Assembly (NCBI RefSeq): GCF_019656315.1
Contig: NZ_BPLU01000019.1
Location: forward strand, 1-64,000
Length of the DNA: 64,000 nucleotides
From: Flavobacterium sp. UMI-01
GTDB taxonomy: Bacteria; Bacteroidota; Bacteroidia; Flavobacteriales; Flavobacteriaceae
Reading direction: 5' to 3'
The stretch's first letter is position 1. Every line of letters begins with the position of its first letter. The notes under the pieces are model-generated. The model was not told the DNA's origin and ran no database searches. It saw only the letters and a list, made by a program, of their open reading frames with translations. Of this stretch, positions 32,920 to 42,845 are shown piece after piece. The position numbers and the translations under genes were made by a program.

Positions 32920-35280
32920 TTATTTTGTTTTAATTGTGATTTGTTTTTCGGCTTGATTTCGCATCACGACCAATGCCAATTCGTCTGTTTTGTTTTCCAA
33001 ATTAATTTTGAAAAAATCTTGGACGTTTTTGACTTTTTTTCCTGCCGCTTGTAAAATTACATCGCCTTTTTTGATGCCATTATTTTGTACCGCAGGACTT
33101 TGATTCCAAATGCGCAACACAATTACCCCTTCAGGCGAATTTAATCCATAAGCCGATTGTTCTTGTTCTGAATCAACACTTTTAATATTGTTACGCAACC
33201 AAGCCACCTCCGGACTGCTTTTCTTTTCAGATGGGTCTTTGATTACAGGAACTTCAGGTGTTTTGGCTATTTTTTTAAAGGCTTTTTTTTGAACACCAAA
33301 CTTATCCATTGGGAAGTTTTTGAAACCTATTTTTAATGCTGGTGAATTATCTGCTACGCTAAAATCCATTTGGGCTGGATTTTTAAACATCGGGTCGCCA
33401 TAAGCACTGTTTTTATCTCTGTCATACACTTGAGGTTTCATCATCGCTACTTCGTTTGGAAAGAAATTATAATCCATTTCTTTTCCCCAACCTAACAAAC
33501 CTACGTCTTGATAGGTATCCCCCACGATGTTGTGTTTGAACACATCTTCGCTTTTGGCAAACCATACATGCGGATGTAACGAATTGTTGACCATGATATT
33601 ATTTTCGGCCACACGGTAAAAACCTTCTCTTAATTTCAATCCGCTATTCAACAATAAATTGTTGTAAATATGATAATTAGACGAACCATCATCTAAATCA
33701 ATATCCCAACCGTGGTCACAACGAAAACGGTTGTTGCGGATAATCGTTGTTTTAATCGCATCCCATTTCGGCATCGTAGGAATGGCGGTAGTTAAACTAT
33801 CCATCACATTGCGTTTGGGGTGCCAAAAACGGTCTCTACCCCAAGAATTAAACGAACCGTGATCGCTGGTTTCCAATACCGTATTGAACACATCATTAAA
33901 TTCTAAAATATGACCTCCCCAGGTGCCATCACCAATGTTAATCCCTGCTCTAGGCACATCGTAAATACTGTTGTGGCTTACGGTAATGTCCATTGCCATC
34001 GAAATTTGAACCCCTGCCGTTTGTTTTTCGGTTCTACCAATGCGGTGAATTAAATTGTCTTTGACCAAGCATTCACGCGGATACAATTCGTTTTTAGGTC
34101 CAGGAAGGGTGTCCATTTTGGCCAAAGGCACAAATTTTCCATAATTGAACGAAGGCGAACGCACTGCCGAAGCATCCCCGACAAACGAAACCGCACTAGC
34201 ACCATTATCGTGAATATGGTTTCCTGTAATTTGCAATCCTTTGTTGTACTTGCTTGCCATGATGACATTTCCTCCTAAATAAGCAAATTCGCTATCCTTA
34301 ACCACACAGTTTTCTGTTCCTTCAAAAAACAACACACTCCCGCGATAAATAGACCAATCGCTACGCAATAAAGGCTCAAAGGTTTCCATAAAGGTACGCT
34401 GCGTATGACTAAAGGTAATTCCGCTGATGGTTACATCTTTCACTGGATTTTCTAAACTTCCTTTTAGTTGAACCAAATCTTTCAGTACAGCCACTTCCAC
34501 TTTCGCATCCGAAAGCGCCACAGCTTTTGTAGGCCAATAATACAATTGATGGTTTTGTTTATCCAAAAACCATTCGCCAGGGCTGTCTAACTCTTCAAAA
34601 ACATTCTCCACCATACGGTATTCTTCGTGTGGTTTAGAACCTCTGTTGTTTTGGTGACCTCCTTCTAAAATAGGTTCGCCTTTCGCATTCACACCTGTGA
34701 TTACCCAGTGAAAACCACCCCATTTACCGCTATGCAGCGCATGAAAGAAAGCGCCTTTTGGATTTTTCCAACTGGCGATGCGTTCTTTCGAAATAGCATC
34801 AGCAGCAAAACCTTGCCAATACTGCGCTTTTTCATTGTAATTAGGATAACGTGCTAAAATTTGGGGTTTGCCATTGATAACCAATTGATCAAAATTTACA
34901 TTTTCAGGAACTGAAGTTACATAGATGTTTTCGTTGTATTTTTTCCATTTAGCATTCAACACTACCGAACCTTTGATACTCACTTCAGAAGCTTGGGTTC
35001 CTTGTATCGTCAATCCGCTTAAGGAAGCAGGAATCAGGATGGCTTCTGTCAATCGGTATTCTCCTGGTAAAATGTTAATTACAATTGCCGTATTATTATT
35101 CTTTGCTTTCAGCTGAGAGGCTTTCGAAATGGCTGCTTTGATAGTCGCAAAAGGTTTCGCTTTGGAACCATCTCCATTGGCAGTGCTTTTTTGTGACACA
35201 TAAATCGCAACCGCAGTGGGTGGCATGGCGTATGAAAAACACAGGCTTAAAAAAGCAATTAGGATACTTAATCGTTTCAT
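32920..35280 (-). CDS. right-handed beta-helix enzyme, GH141-like, with C-terminal PDZ domain
   Basis: 786 residues, signal peptide ending near AVA. The N-terminus (YVSQKSTANGDGSKAKPFATIKAAI) is the usual opening of parallel beta-helix hydrolases. Helix rungs carry repeated N-x-I/H-x-x-x-G text (LQITGNHIHDNGASAVSF, ITVSHNSIYDVPRAGINI). The segment GGHILEFNDVFNT...SDHGSFNSWGRDRFW resembles GH141 fucosidase/xylanase-like proteins. After ~residue 690 a PDZ-like domain follows (GVIVLRIWNQSPAVQNNGIKKGD, IKTK end). A PDZ on a secreted carbohydrate enzyme is uncommon. Family assignment is from memory of the pattern; another beta-helix family is possible. Confidence 0.75.
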   Translation of the reverse strand: MKRLSILIAFLSLCFSYAMPPTAVAIYVSQKSTANGDGSKAKPFATIKAAISKASQLKAKNNNTAIVINILPGEYRLTEAILIPASLSGLTIQGTQASEVSIKGSVVLNAKWKKYNENIYVTSVPENVNFDQLVINGKPQILARYPNYNEKAQYWQGFAADAISKERIASWKNPKGAFFHALHSGKWGGFHWVITGVNAKGEPILEGGHQNNRGSKPHEEYRMVENVFEELDSPGEWFLDKQNHQLYYWPTKAVALSDAKVEVAVLKDLVQLKGSLENPVKDVTISGITFSHTQRTFMETFEPLLRSDWSIYRGSVLFFEGTENCVVKDSEFAYLGGNVIMASKYNKGLQITGNHIHDNGASAVSFVGDASAVRSPSFNYGKFVPLAKMDTLPGPKNELYPRECLVKDNLIHRIGRTEKQTAGVQISMAMDITVSHNSIYDVPRAGINIGDGTWGGHILEFNDVFNTVLETSDHGSFNSWGRDRFWHPKRNVMDSLTTAIPTMPKWDAIKTTIIRNNRFRCDHGWDIDLDDGSSNYHIYNNLLLNSGLKLREGFYRVAENNIMVNNSLHPHVWFAKSEDVFKHNIVGDTYQDVGLLGWGKEMDYNFFPNEVAMMKPQVYDRDKNSAYGDPMFKNPAQMDFSVADNSPALKIGFKNFPMDKFGVQKKAFKKIAKTPEVPVIKDPSEKKSSPEVAWLRNNIKSVDSEQEQSAYGLNSPEGVIVLRIWNQSPAVQNNGIKKGDVILQAAGKKVKNVQDFFKINLENKTDELALVVMRNQAEKQITIKTK

Positions 35281-35334
35281 TATTTTATTCTTGGTTGGTT
35301 ACTCTTTATTATTTTGAAAAATGATTTAAAAAAT

Positions 35335-38118
35335 TTAGAAGACAATCACCGCTTTTTTAGTGGCTTTAGACAACCTAAATTCCAGTTGCTCTGGATTGGC
35401 TCTGTTGATTTGCCCTTCTCTGGTATCGACTACTGTATCATTTTCATACACATTGATTTTTGCTAATTTTTTTCCTTCTAAAAACGGAACTTGCAACAAC
35501 ACAGGTCCATCGCTTTCTATAACGAAGGAATTCTCTGAGCGTTCAATCGATACCGAAACAGCTTCGCCTGAAGCCGTAATGCCCCAACCGTTTTGTTCGA
35601 ACTTATACATGCCAGAAACAAACAAATAACTGATAGCCGTAGCCTCTTTCGCCTTTCTAACAATAGAAAAAAGTCCTTTTTGATAACCTTTTTCTTCTGC
35701 TACTATCGTTTTATCATTGGCATTTAATATGATCGTATCAATTGTTTTCTTATCATCTAATACGACTTCAATCAGTTGTGTACTCGGATTATCTTTAAGC
35801 GAACTGTATTTTACCTCCGCAATCGGATTTTTTTCTCCCTCAATATACGGATTATACACCATTGCAAAAGGATTTTCCCAAGCCGAAGCTTCACGTTTTA
35901 CAATCAATGTTTGCATCGGGTCATCCAATATCGCTGCTGGAGCAGTTCCTTTGCTAATCGCATTGGATTTGGGTGCCAAGGCCGTATAGATGCTTTGATT
36001 TTCACTGCCTTTTATCCACAGTTTCATCAAATTATCTGCTTGTCCTTTAGTTTTTAGTCTAAAAAGAGCTTGTACATCCTTATTTGTTTCGATTTTCTTT
36101 TTTTCCTTCAAATAATCGTATGCTTTTAAATCGCCTTTTTTAGAACCAAAATCATCTGTATTGGTCAAGCTAATCGCTTTTGAATTACTATCTAATATTT
36201 CAAGTGTTTGCCCTAAATTATGGTAAAAATAATCGTGTCTTTGTTTGCCGTCACTTTGTTTTTTAGACCTAAAAACATCTACAATATATGATTGATTGGT
36301 GTTCGATTTGATTATCGCCGTAAAGCGCTGTTGATCTGCCTTGGCTTTGGGTTCAAAAAAAGATACATTGGCAAAGGTTAATTTATCAAAAGCAGGAATC
36401 TCGCCTACTTTAGGAAAACAATTTTCTAATTTAAACGGATGCGAACCTCTCATCGCTCCATAATCTGAAATTCCATCGACCACTACGGTGTTGTGCGCTG
36501 GAAATCTCGAATAGTAATCTCTGTGATCAATGTGCCAATAACTAGGTCCTTTGCCAGCGTCTGGGCCTAAAACATATTGATTGGCGTACAACTCCATCGA
36601 AATTCCGTTTACATGAGAATGATTTCCGTAAGAACCCACAGTCGAAACCATCGCAGCGGCTTTTCCAGCACCTAATCTTTGGTTGAACATACTCACATTC
36701 GACGCATAAAAAGTTGGCGTGGTCAATTCGGCTAAACCGTCTTTTGAGCTAGTCGCTTTTAAATTGTCCACATAAAAAAACAACTCAAAAAAATCATCTG
36801 CTTTACGTTTGTATTCGCCATTGGCAATCATTTGCTGTAGCAAACCGGATAGCAATGTTTCTTTTTCTTCATCTTTATACTTTCGATAATTTGAAATTAA
36901 CAATTCGAAATTTTCAGGAGGCAAGGGTTTGTGACTCGAATCACCAAAACCTACCATATATCCATTGGGAAATAAATATTGGAACGAAGCCAAAGCAGCT
37001 TTTTCGACAATAGGATATTGCGACAATTCATTGTTATTAGTATAATGATCCAATAAGGTAAAAATATCCAATAGCGACTGAATCACATGCACCGAATAGC
37101 CTGAACATTCTGGCCACATCCCGTTTTCTTGGTCGTAAACCAACAAGGATTCCTTAATAGACAACTGTCTTTCAGTAGAGGTCGTAAAGGTATGGTCTAA
37201 AAAATATTCACGACCTTTGCCGTTTTTATACTGGCTATTATCCTCTAACGCCAACGCCACATACATCAAAAAACGCGCTTGAAAAAGGTTCCAATTGTTG
37301 TCTGGAATTCCGTTCACGATAATTTGGTCTCCCCATTTTTGAAAAACGGCTTCACAATGCGGAATATTGACTTTTTCTTTTTTTATAAAATCATACAAAA
37401 AGTCGTAAGTCGTGGCCAATTTCACCAATATTCCTTCGTGAATCACTTCAAAAGTGGTTAAACCCGATATGCGTTGTTGGGTTCCGTTTTCCAAATCAAC
37501 AGGCGCTTCCAGATAATACATCCCTTCCATATAGGTCTCGAAAACCGGTTTGGCAAAACGAGCGTATTTTTCGTCACCCGTAACCCAATACAAGAAAGCG
37601 GCATCGGCTGCCAAATCCATAATTTGTTCATTGATTTTTTCAATGGTAAAACCCACTTTTGACGGATGAACCCATTCTTTTACCTTTTTTTTGTTTTCTA
37701 AAAAAAGACCTCTCGGGTCGTCTAAATACGGAATGACGTCTTCCAACTTGGGACGTGCGTAATCCGAAGCCCAATCTCTTGTTCCTGAAAAACGAACCGT
37801 AGGCACAGGAGCTTTTCCTGCGGAATGGTCAAATTTTCCACCCTTTAAAAATATTTTGCTGTGCTTGGTCTTCCAGTTCATTTGCAAGCGCGACACCAAC
37901 CAGCTAGGGTCTTTTTCGCAAAAGGCAATGTATTTTTCAACTTTGGCTTTTTTAGATTCCACTAAGCTGTTTTTCCAAGACACTGTTTTTAAGGTTTCTA
38001 AAAACTGTGGTTTATCGGCATTGGTGGTGAAAATTCTAGGATGCGTGGTTGTTTGTCCAATAGAAATAATGGGACTCAACAGCAATAATACTCCTAAAAA
38101 GGGCAATAATTTCTTCAT
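35335..38118 (-). CDS. heparinase II/III-type polysaccharide lyase 1
   Basis: 927 residues, signal peptide ending SIGQ. The N-terminal alpha/alpha toroid begins HPRIFTTNADKPQF and includes NNWNLFQARFLMYVALALED and WPECSGYSVHVIQS. The heparinase II/III beta-sandwich follows, with the His-containing GNHSHVNGISMELYAN and YYSRFPAHNTVVVDG. It is a distant paralogue of the next gene: both have SRLxMxWK, AP(V/I)PTVR and HNL-type blocks in the same order. Such enzymes cleave uronate-containing glycans by beta-elimination and leave an unsaturated end for GH88. The PL number (PL37/PL40-like size) is not assigned. Confidence 0.85.
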   Translation of the reverse strand: MKKLLPFLGVLLLLSPIISIGQTTTHPRIFTTNADKPQFLETLKTVSWKNSLVESKKAKVEKYIAFCEKDPSWLVSRLQMNWKTKHSKIFLKGGKFDHSAGKAPVPTVRFSGTRDWASDYARPKLEDVIPYLDDPRGLFLENKKKVKEWVHPSKVGFTIEKINEQIMDLAADAAFLYWVTGDEKYARFAKPVFETYMEGMYYLEAPVDLENGTQQRISGLTTFEVIHEGILVKLATTYDFLYDFIKKEKVNIPHCEAVFQKWGDQIIVNGIPDNNWNLFQARFLMYVALALEDNSQYKNGKGREYFLDHTFTTSTERQLSIKESLLVYDQENGMWPECSGYSVHVIQSLLDIFTLLDHYTNNNELSQYPIVEKAALASFQYLFPNGYMVGFGDSSHKPLPPENFELLISNYRKYKDEEKETLLSGLLQQMIANGEYKRKADDFFELFFYVDNLKATSSKDGLAELTTPTFYASNVSMFNQRLGAGKAAAMVSTVGSYGNHSHVNGISMELYANQYVLGPDAGKGPSYWHIDHRDYYSRFPAHNTVVVDGISDYGAMRGSHPFKLENCFPKVGEIPAFDKLTFANVSFFEPKAKADQQRFTAIIKSNTNQSYIVDVFRSKKQSDGKQRHDYFYHNLGQTLEILDSNSKAISLTNTDDFGSKKGDLKAYDYLKEKKKIETNKDVQALFRLKTKGQADNLMKLWIKGSENQSIYTALAPKSNAISKGTAPAAILDDPMQTLIVKREASAWENPFAMVYNPYIEGEKNPIAEVKYSSLKDNPSTQLIEVVLDDKKTIDTIILNANDKTIVAEEKGYQKGLFSIVRKAKEATAISYLFVSGMYKFEQNGWGITASGEAVSVSIERSENSFVIESDGPVLLQVPFLEGKKLAKINVYENDTVVDTREGQINRANPEQLEFRLSKATKKAVIVF

Positions 38119-38503
38119 TTTTATTTTAACATTAACCCGTGGGTAATTATTATTTATAATTTAATTGTACCTCTAGTGTCACATTGAGCCTGTCGAAATG
38201 CATTTTAAAAAGGTTTTCGACTCCCGACGCTTCGGGACAGACTGACATTGCTACTCTAATTCACTTTTAACCCATTGGGTGTAATTAGTTTTTGATGATG
38301 TTTCTTCGTCAGTTCGAGTAAATTTTCAGAAAATGCGAATAGCTTTTTCAGAAAATTTGTATCGAGAACAAGAAAAATAGCAGCAAAAACGGTTCTCGAT
38401 ACACGTCACTTCGAGTGCGAAGCGTATCGAGAAGTTTTGTTCCGTTTCTCTCCACAAAAAACACTCGAACTGACGTTTTTAATAATTACACCCAACCCGT
38501 CAC
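38119..38503. other. gene-free spacer between the two lyase genes
   Basis: 385 bp without a gene inside an otherwise tight operon. It carries text common in flavobacterial intergenic DNA (cattgagcctgtcgaaatg; cccgacgcttcggg, a near palindrome at 38223-38236) and a larger nested inverted repeat at 38275-38495, listed separately. Confidence 0.6.
38275..38495. mobile_element. 221-bp nested inverted-repeat element (MITE- or BIME-like)
   Basis: Three nested inverted pairs: ttgggtgtaatta (38275-38287) with taattacacccaa (38483-38495); cgtcagttcgagt (38307-38319) with actcgaactgacg (38463-38475); and ttctcgatac (38392-38401) with gtatcgagaa (38424-38433). The first two are perfect 13-bp matches. 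No open frame inside. It separates two co-directional lyase genes. A dispersed non-autonomous element is likely; a role as transcription attenuator is possible. Confidence 0.7.
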
Positions 38504-41176
38504 TTATTTAATTTCAATATGATATCCCGCTGGATATTCTTTGGCTTTACCTTTTTTCAACTGAATCAAAACCGCTTGGTCCGCTGAATAATAGTATTTA
38601 CCATTTTCAAACACTAATTCAGCGGAAACCGTATCGTTAACCGCTTCTAGTTTGAAACCGTCTTTTTCTAATGCTTTTCCTTTTCCTAAATACAAATACT
38701 GGAATTTTCCGTTTTCCTCAGAAGCAATTCCAAAAGTACCTTGAAATTTTAACCCTTTAGTAGGCTGATACAATTGGTTGTCAATCGCATTGCAAATGAA
38801 TTGCATACTATTTTTTGAAGTCACTGCGATACTCACAAATTTTTCTGAGGTAGCAATTTTTTCGATTTTATCAATGGCTTTTTCGCCTTCATTGTAATTT
38901 TCAAAAACAGCGACAAAAGGATTTTTTTCGCCATTATTATTGTTTTGACGCACGATTAACGTGGGTGTTGGTTCAGGACTTTTGTTCACTTGTCCAGGCG
39001 TAACATTGGACAGTAAGGTTGTAGGTGGTGCATCAACCAGATACAATTCTCTATTGTTTTGTCCCATCATCCACATACTCGTGTGTAAGGCAGGTGAAAC
39101 CGTTTTAGTGGTCCAAGTAGCGTTGAAATCATTCGAATAAGCCGCTTTTTGTTGGTTCGTAAAAAACGAATATTCTTTGGCATATTTGGTTCCTAAATCA
39201 TTTGTTTTTTGCAAAGCTAGGGGTGTATTTTCGGCTGTTTGCAAGACTGCCGAATTCCCTAAATTATGATGGATGTAATCATTATCTGCTTGATTACTTC
39301 TAAAGATATCTACATAATAACCCGTAGTTTCAGAAGTACGCACCATAGCGACCAAACGGCGTTTTTCGCTAGCCGAAACATCTGCAAACGAACAATGATT
39401 GGAGGTGGTTACACTATTGTAAAAAGAACCTTTATCGGTTTTAGGATCCATCGCATTGATGGTAATGTCCCCTTCGGCATAACCCGGTACAATAGTATTC
39501 GAACCTAAAATTCCACGATGATACGGTGCATCCGAAGACCAATAGGATTCGTAAGCTGAAGCATCGGGCGCCATAGCCCAACCTTTGCCATAAAACTGCA
39601 TCGCTAAGCCATTTGCCGTAAGGTGTGATTTGTTTTTTCCACCGTATAAGGTAAACATCAAACCATTTTTTTCGTCATTGCCATTACGCAAGATTAAATG
39701 CTTATGAAACTCCGAATAGGCAGCATTGTGGTACGGTAAATCACTTGGAGATTCGGGTAAACTTTGGTTTAAAACAATCCCTCTCCAATCGGATTTATTA
39801 CGGTCGTATTGCCCTGAGGCGATGCTTTTGCGAATAACGGTTGCCACTGTTTTAGCCGTTTCAGGGTCTTTTTCCCAAGTCGAATACGTCAATAGCGATT
39901 CAAAAGAAGACATATCGGCCGCACCCCCACGCATATCGCCAAAGACGACCAAATTTCCGCGAGCGTCCAACCAACCTAAATTAGCCATAGCGGCTTTCAA
40001 TATAATAGGATTTCCTGCGAGTGTATTCACTCCTGCGCGATACAATTGCAATCCCATATCCAAAACCGTAGGAATCATGCCCGTAGCATAACCCGGTGAT
40101 TCGGGCCACAAACCGGTTTCTTTATTATAGAAATCCATAATAACAGGCAAACCGGCAAAATTATCCGAAGGTCGGTTTTCGGTATAAAACGGGATGTAAT
40201 ATTCTTTTCCTTTTTTGTCCGCATAAAAATCATTGGACTCCAAAACGAGCATGCTTCCGATGATGTTTTTGTAACGATTCACGTTCCAGTTTCCTACCTT
40301 ACCACCACGAATCAAATCGATTTCGATAAAACGTTTGAAAACCGTTCCCGCCACATCTTCGGTCGATTTTTGCATCGATTTCAAATGCGGATGCGGATGT
40401 TGCACCATATAATCGTGTACAAAATCATAGATGGCCGCTGCTGGAATTTGTCGGTCGTCATGAATCACTTCGTAATCGTAATACCCTAAAATTCCACCTT
40501 TTTCATAACCGCCACGACCACCCGAAGATTTTTGCGGGTCAAGTGGTGGATTCATATAATAGGTCCCTAGCAACCAAGTCCATAAAATATCGGCTGAGAA
40601 TTTAGCGTATTTTTCTTCTTGGGTAACGAAATAAGCAAAAGAAGCTTTTTCAGCCAATTGCAAAATCTCCATATTATTGGCACGTATCATGTGTCCCGTT
40701 TCTTTGTACGGAATCAAAACCGGTGTTTTATCGCTTTTAGAACGACTGATACCTAACAAATCGCCAGTTTCATTATACGGAATTCGGTCTTCCAAAGGCA
40801 CATTCACATAATCGTTCCAAGTACGCATACCAGGTAGTCGCACTGTAGGAATAGGTGCGTTGCCTTCTCCGTAATCCCAATTTTGATTTTTAATATAACA
40901 TTGGGTGTAATGTTCCCCTTTTTTCCAATACATCGCCAATCGCGAAACAATCCACTCGGGATCATTCACATGACGGTTGACATATGGATTAATTTCGGAT
41001 AATAATTTTTCCCATGATTTTTTAGCCCATTCTTCTGTTTCTATTTTTTGCAATACAGCGGGTCTATCCTTTTGTTCCACAAACAAACGCGGATGACTGC
41101 CTACTTTTTGAGCGTGGCTGTTGGCTGTTATAAAAAACAGGGTACAAAGGAAACTAGCTAGTTTTATCAATCTCAT
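38504..41176 (-). CDS. heparinase II/III-type polysaccharide lyase 2
   Basis: 890 residues, signal peptide ending SHAQ. The order of blocks matches lyase 1: HPRLFVEQKDRPAVL, WIVSRLAMYWKKGEH, NAPIPTVRLPGMRTW, GNWNVNRYKNIIGSM, LWPESPGYATG, then the sandwich KNKSHLTANGLAMQFYG and YHRGILGSNTIVPG. Where lyase 1 has NHSHVNG and AHNTVVVDG, this protein has KSHLTANG and GSNTIVPG, so the second His is absent and the catalytic details probably differ. The two paralogues may cut different linkages. It follows the sulfatase gene by 31 bp. Confidence 0.85.
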   Translation of the reverse strand: MRLIKLASFLCTLFFITANSHAQKVGSHPRLFVEQKDRPAVLQKIETEEWAKKSWEKLLSEINPYVNRHVNDPEWIVSRLAMYWKKGEHYTQCYIKNQNWDYGEGNAPIPTVRLPGMRTWNDYVNVPLEDRIPYNETGDLLGISRSKSDKTPVLIPYKETGHMIRANNMEILQLAEKASFAYFVTQEEKYAKFSADILWTWLLGTYYMNPPLDPQKSSGGRGGYEKGGILGYYDYEVIHDDRQIPAAAIYDFVHDYMVQHPHPHLKSMQKSTEDVAGTVFKRFIEIDLIRGGKVGNWNVNRYKNIIGSMLVLESNDFYADKKGKEYYIPFYTENRPSDNFAGLPVIMDFYNKETGLWPESPGYATGMIPTVLDMGLQLYRAGVNTLAGNPIILKAAMANLGWLDARGNLVVFGDMRGGAADMSSFESLLTYSTWEKDPETAKTVATVIRKSIASGQYDRNKSDWRGIVLNQSLPESPSDLPYHNAAYSEFHKHLILRNGNDEKNGLMFTLYGGKNKSHLTANGLAMQFYGKGWAMAPDASAYESYWSSDAPYHRGILGSNTIVPGYAEGDITINAMDPKTDKGSFYNSVTTSNHCSFADVSASEKRRLVAMVRTSETTGYYVDIFRSNQADNDYIHHNLGNSAVLQTAENTPLALQKTNDLGTKYAKEYSFFTNQQKAAYSNDFNATWTTKTVSPALHTSMWMMGQNNRELYLVDAPPTTLLSNVTPGQVNKSPEPTPTLIVRQNNNNGEKNPFVAVFENYNEGEKAIDKIEKIATSEKFVSIAVTSKNSMQFICNAIDNQLYQPTKGLKFQGTFGIASEENGKFQYLYLGKGKALEKDGFKLEAVNDTVSAELVFENGKYYYSADQAVLIQLKKGKAKEYPAGYHIEIK

Positions 41177-41207
41177 GGGGGTAATAATTATCTTTTATTC
41201 TTAAAAA

Positions 41208-42725
41208 TTAATATTGGTTAGGGTGTTCGTAATCTCCAATTCTATGGAACACATTGCGTTTCAACGGAATTTGCATTCCATTAGTGTCTTCTAACCAATC
41301 GTATAAACTATTGGCAAACTCTTTAATCAGCGGCTGTAATTCAGGCTTGTCAATTAAGTTTACTATTTCGTTTGGATCGTTTTCTAAATCATACAATTCA
41401 TTGGTATCCCAAATTCCGTTGTAACGGATGTATTTGTACTTATCGGTACGAACACCGAAAACAGTTGGCGTCATTGGGAAATCATATTCAAAATAATATT
41501 CGTAAAAAATCTTGTCTCTCCAATTCGACTCATCTCCTTTTAACAACTGTACAAAAGATTTTCCAGGCATGTATTTTGGTTTTTCTAAACCAGCACATTC
41601 TAGGATTGTTGGCGCAATATCCACGTTTTGCACCATTCTTTGGATGGTTTTTCCACCTTCAAAAATTTCAGGACAACGCACTAACATCGGTACTTTTACT
41701 GATTCTTCGTAAAAATGACGTTTGTCAATTAATCCGTGTTCTCCCCAGCTAAATCCATTATCACCCATATAAATCACCATGGTATCTTCATCTAGACCAT
41801 TGGCTTTCAACCAGTCCAAAACCGTTCCTACGCTGTCATCTACTCCCATCAGAGTTTCGCAATAGCGTTGTACCAAGTCGTCAAAAGTTCCGTCTGCAGT
41901 TCCGTGGTACATATAATCCACACCGTGCCAACTATCACGCTGTCTTTTTACCCAATCCGGCCAGTTTAATTTTTTATATTCAGAACCAATCGTTTGGGTG
42001 TAGCTATCTGGTTTATCAATCTTTTTCCCTGCATACATGCCGTTATGACGTTTGGCTGGGAAAAACATCGCGTGAACCGCTTTGTGTGATAAATACATAA
42101 AGAACGGTTTTTCTTTATCTCTTTTATCCAACCATTCTACCGCATGATCTGTCAATAAATCCGTTACATAAGTTTGGTCATCGTACTGAATATTTTTTCC
42201 GTTGATGTTCAAATTAGGCGCATAATAATCGCCTTGTCCTGCAAAACTTTCCCAATGATTAAAGCCTGGACGCGGTTTGTCGTTATGGTCACCCATGTGC
42301 CATTTCCCAAAGAAAGCCGTTTGATAACCTGCTTTTTGCAAATACTGTGGAAAATACGCTAAATTTCCTGGGTCTGGCGCCACATTATCCACGATAGTAT
42401 GCACGTGAGAATACTGTCCGGTTAAAATACTGGCACGGCTTGGCGAACATAAAGAAGTGGTTACAAAGGCATTTTTCATGTGCGCTCCTTCTTTGGCCAT
42501 TCTATCTAAATTTGGTGTTTTCAACCAAGGCACTTTTCCAGTAAACCCCATAAAATCGTAGCGATGGTCATCGGTTAAAATGAAAATCACGTTGCGTTTT
42601 TTGGTTCCTTTAATTTCTTTTAATTTTAAGTCTATTGCTTTTTTATTTTGAGCGTTTGTTAGGTGGTTCACTCCCAATAAACTCAAGCTTAAAACGGCGG
42701 CGGTTACAATATTCTTTATTTTCAT
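41208..42725 (-). CDS. S1 family sulfatase 1
   Basis: 505 residues from ATG 42725 (MKIKNIVTAAVLS, signal peptide ending TNAQ); an upstream ATG at 42779 would add 18 polar residues before the signal and is rejected. Formylglycine signature CSPSR with C93, preceded by VIFILTDDHRYD (metal-binding Asp pair) and followed by GKWHMGDH; the second metal site is in YMGDNGFSWGEHG. It hydrolyses sulfate esters from the glycan in the periplasm or at the surface and needs Cys-to-formylglycine conversion by an enzyme encoded elsewhere. The two sulfatases of this PUL are only distantly alike. Confidence 0.93.
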   Translation of the reverse strand: MKIKNIVTAAVLSLSLLGVNHLTNAQNKKAIDLKLKEIKGTKKRNVIFILTDDHRYDFMGFTGKVPWLKTPNLDRMAKEGAHMKNAFVTTSLCSPSRASILTGQYSHVHTIVDNVAPDPGNLAYFPQYLQKAGYQTAFFGKWHMGDHNDKPRPGFNHWESFAGQGDYYAPNLNINGKNIQYDDQTYVTDLLTDHAVEWLDKRDKEKPFFMYLSHKAVHAMFFPAKRHNGMYAGKKIDKPDSYTQTIGSEYKKLNWPDWVKRQRDSWHGVDYMYHGTADGTFDDLVQRYCETLMGVDDSVGTVLDWLKANGLDEDTMVIYMGDNGFSWGEHGLIDKRHFYEESVKVPMLVRCPEIFEGGKTIQRMVQNVDIAPTILECAGLEKPKYMPGKSFVQLLKGDESNWRDKIFYEYYFEYDFPMTPTVFGVRTDKYKYIRYNGIWDTNELYDLENDPNEIVNLIDKPELQPLIKEFANSLYDWLEDTNGMQIPLKRNVFHRIGDYEHPNQY

Positions 42726-42845
42726 ATGTTGATATTTATTGTTTTTTTTATCGGTCATATGTAATTCGCATATCATCATTGGTGTTTGCGACCAAATTTT
42801 GAGTCATGCTCATTTCATACTCTTATTAAATTATCAATCTTTAAT

